A DNA stretch of 64,000 nucleotides. Origin: Prorocentrum cordatum (lineage: Eukaryota > Sar > Dinophyceae > Prorocentrales > Prorocentraceae). Positions 63,545 to 64,000 of this stretch are shown here, piece after piece. The notes under the pieces are model-generated. The model was not told where the DNA came from. It ran no database searches and was given only the letters and a program-made list of their open reading frames with translations. Made by a program: the position numbers and the translations under genes. Within the stretch, counting starts at the first letter, position 1. Every line of letters starts with the position of its first letter. The DNA lies in assembly GCA_963575745.1 (NCBI GenBank), contig CAUYUJ010018308.1, positions 87,501-151,500 of the forward strand, written 5' to 3'.

Positions 63545-64000
63545 GAGAAGGAATGAAGGAGGAGGAGGAGGAGCAGGAGGAGGAGGAGGCGGAGAAGAGG
63601 AGGAGGGGTATTGGCGTGCGCTCGAGAAGGAGGGAGAGGAGGAGGAAGCAGAGGATGAGCAGAGGAGAGGCGGATGAGGCGGAGGAGGAGGAGGAGGACA
63701 CCGAGGATGAGGATGAGGAGGAGAAGGGGGAGGAAGAGGAGGCGGATGAGGAGGAGGAAAAGGAGGAGGAGGAGAAGGAGGAGCAGGATGAGCAGCAGGA
63801 GGAAAAGCAGGAGGAGGAGGAGGAGGAAGACACAGAGGAGAAAAGGGGCGGAGGAGGAGGAAGAGGAGGAGGAGGCGGAGGAGGAGGATGAGGAGGAACA
63901 TAAAGAGAAGGAAGAGGAGGAGGAAAAGGAAGAGAAGGAGGAGGAGGAGGAGGAGGAGGAGCAGGAGGATCAGGAGGAGGAGGAGCAGGAGAAAGAGGAG
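63545..64000. repeat. (GAG)n-rich microsatellite to the window end
   Basis: GGAGGAGGAGGAGGAGCAGG-type triplets with GAT and GAA variants; continues beyond the window. Confidence 0.85.

Overview
The window reads as nuclear DNA of a dinoflagellate. The strongest evidence is two decayed copies of the dinoflagellate trans-spliced leader (DinoSL), each just upstream of an intronless reading frame: 13124-13145 (19 of 22 positions match) and 41502-41523 (19 of 22, with the last 15 bases CCATTTTGGCTCAAG exact). Such relics arise when trans-spliced mRNAs are reverse-transcribed back into the genome. High GC, very low gene density, extreme simple-sequence and satellite content, a decayed LINE-type retrotransposon and a Mei2-like RRM fragment all fit. 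The style of repeats suggests a thecate genus such as Prorocentrum, but this is an impression, not a demonstrated assignment. There is a 100-base run of N at 22128-22227, so this is a draft scaffold. No tRNA, rRNA or CRISPR was seen.

Layout. 0-8.5 kb: a frameshifted Mei2-like RRM fragment, several short inverted-repeat (MITE-like) elements of three families (M1, M2, M3), and long degenerate arrays built on a TTGGGCC-type motif (family W). 8.5-12.2 kb: a decayed LINE (endonuclease then reverse transcriptase, YADD changed to CADD) split by a GA microsatellite. 12.2-22 kb: the first SL-relic retrogene candidate, a 201-residue hypothetical protein, a charged two-exon gene (18840-20684), a terminal exon at 21721-21954, and two pairs of inverted degenerate-repeat arms. 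22-34.4 kb: W arrays, family M4, long GAG/CTC/GAT/ACATAT microsatellites, a probable exon on the minus strand and a small secreted Cys-rich protein resembling zygote-specific (Zys3-type) proteins. 34.4-42.4 kb: the most gene-like part, with several exon candidates, a coding stretch broken across several frames, a second clear SL-relic retrogene candidate (41633-42184) and element M5. 42.4-52.9 kb: a roughly 10.5 kb composite of two modular satellite unit types arranged as a very large inverted repeat, interrupted by an insertion that carries its own 90-bp tandem repeat. 52.9-64 kb: element M6 with a 7-bp target duplication, several further satellites, a 430-bp duplication, hairpins with AT-rich tails, a retroposon-like repeat ending in (TA)n, and more microsatellites.

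The genes do not form an operon or pathway. They are isolated exons or retrocopies in a sea of repeats, and most have no recognisable family. Gene calls are therefore mostly candidates based on open frame, codon-like composition and splice-like borders; repeat calls are read directly from the bases and are firmer. The feature most worth study is the giant inverted satellite composite at 42430-52925, which resembles in architecture a foldback transposon whose arms are made of tandem modules.
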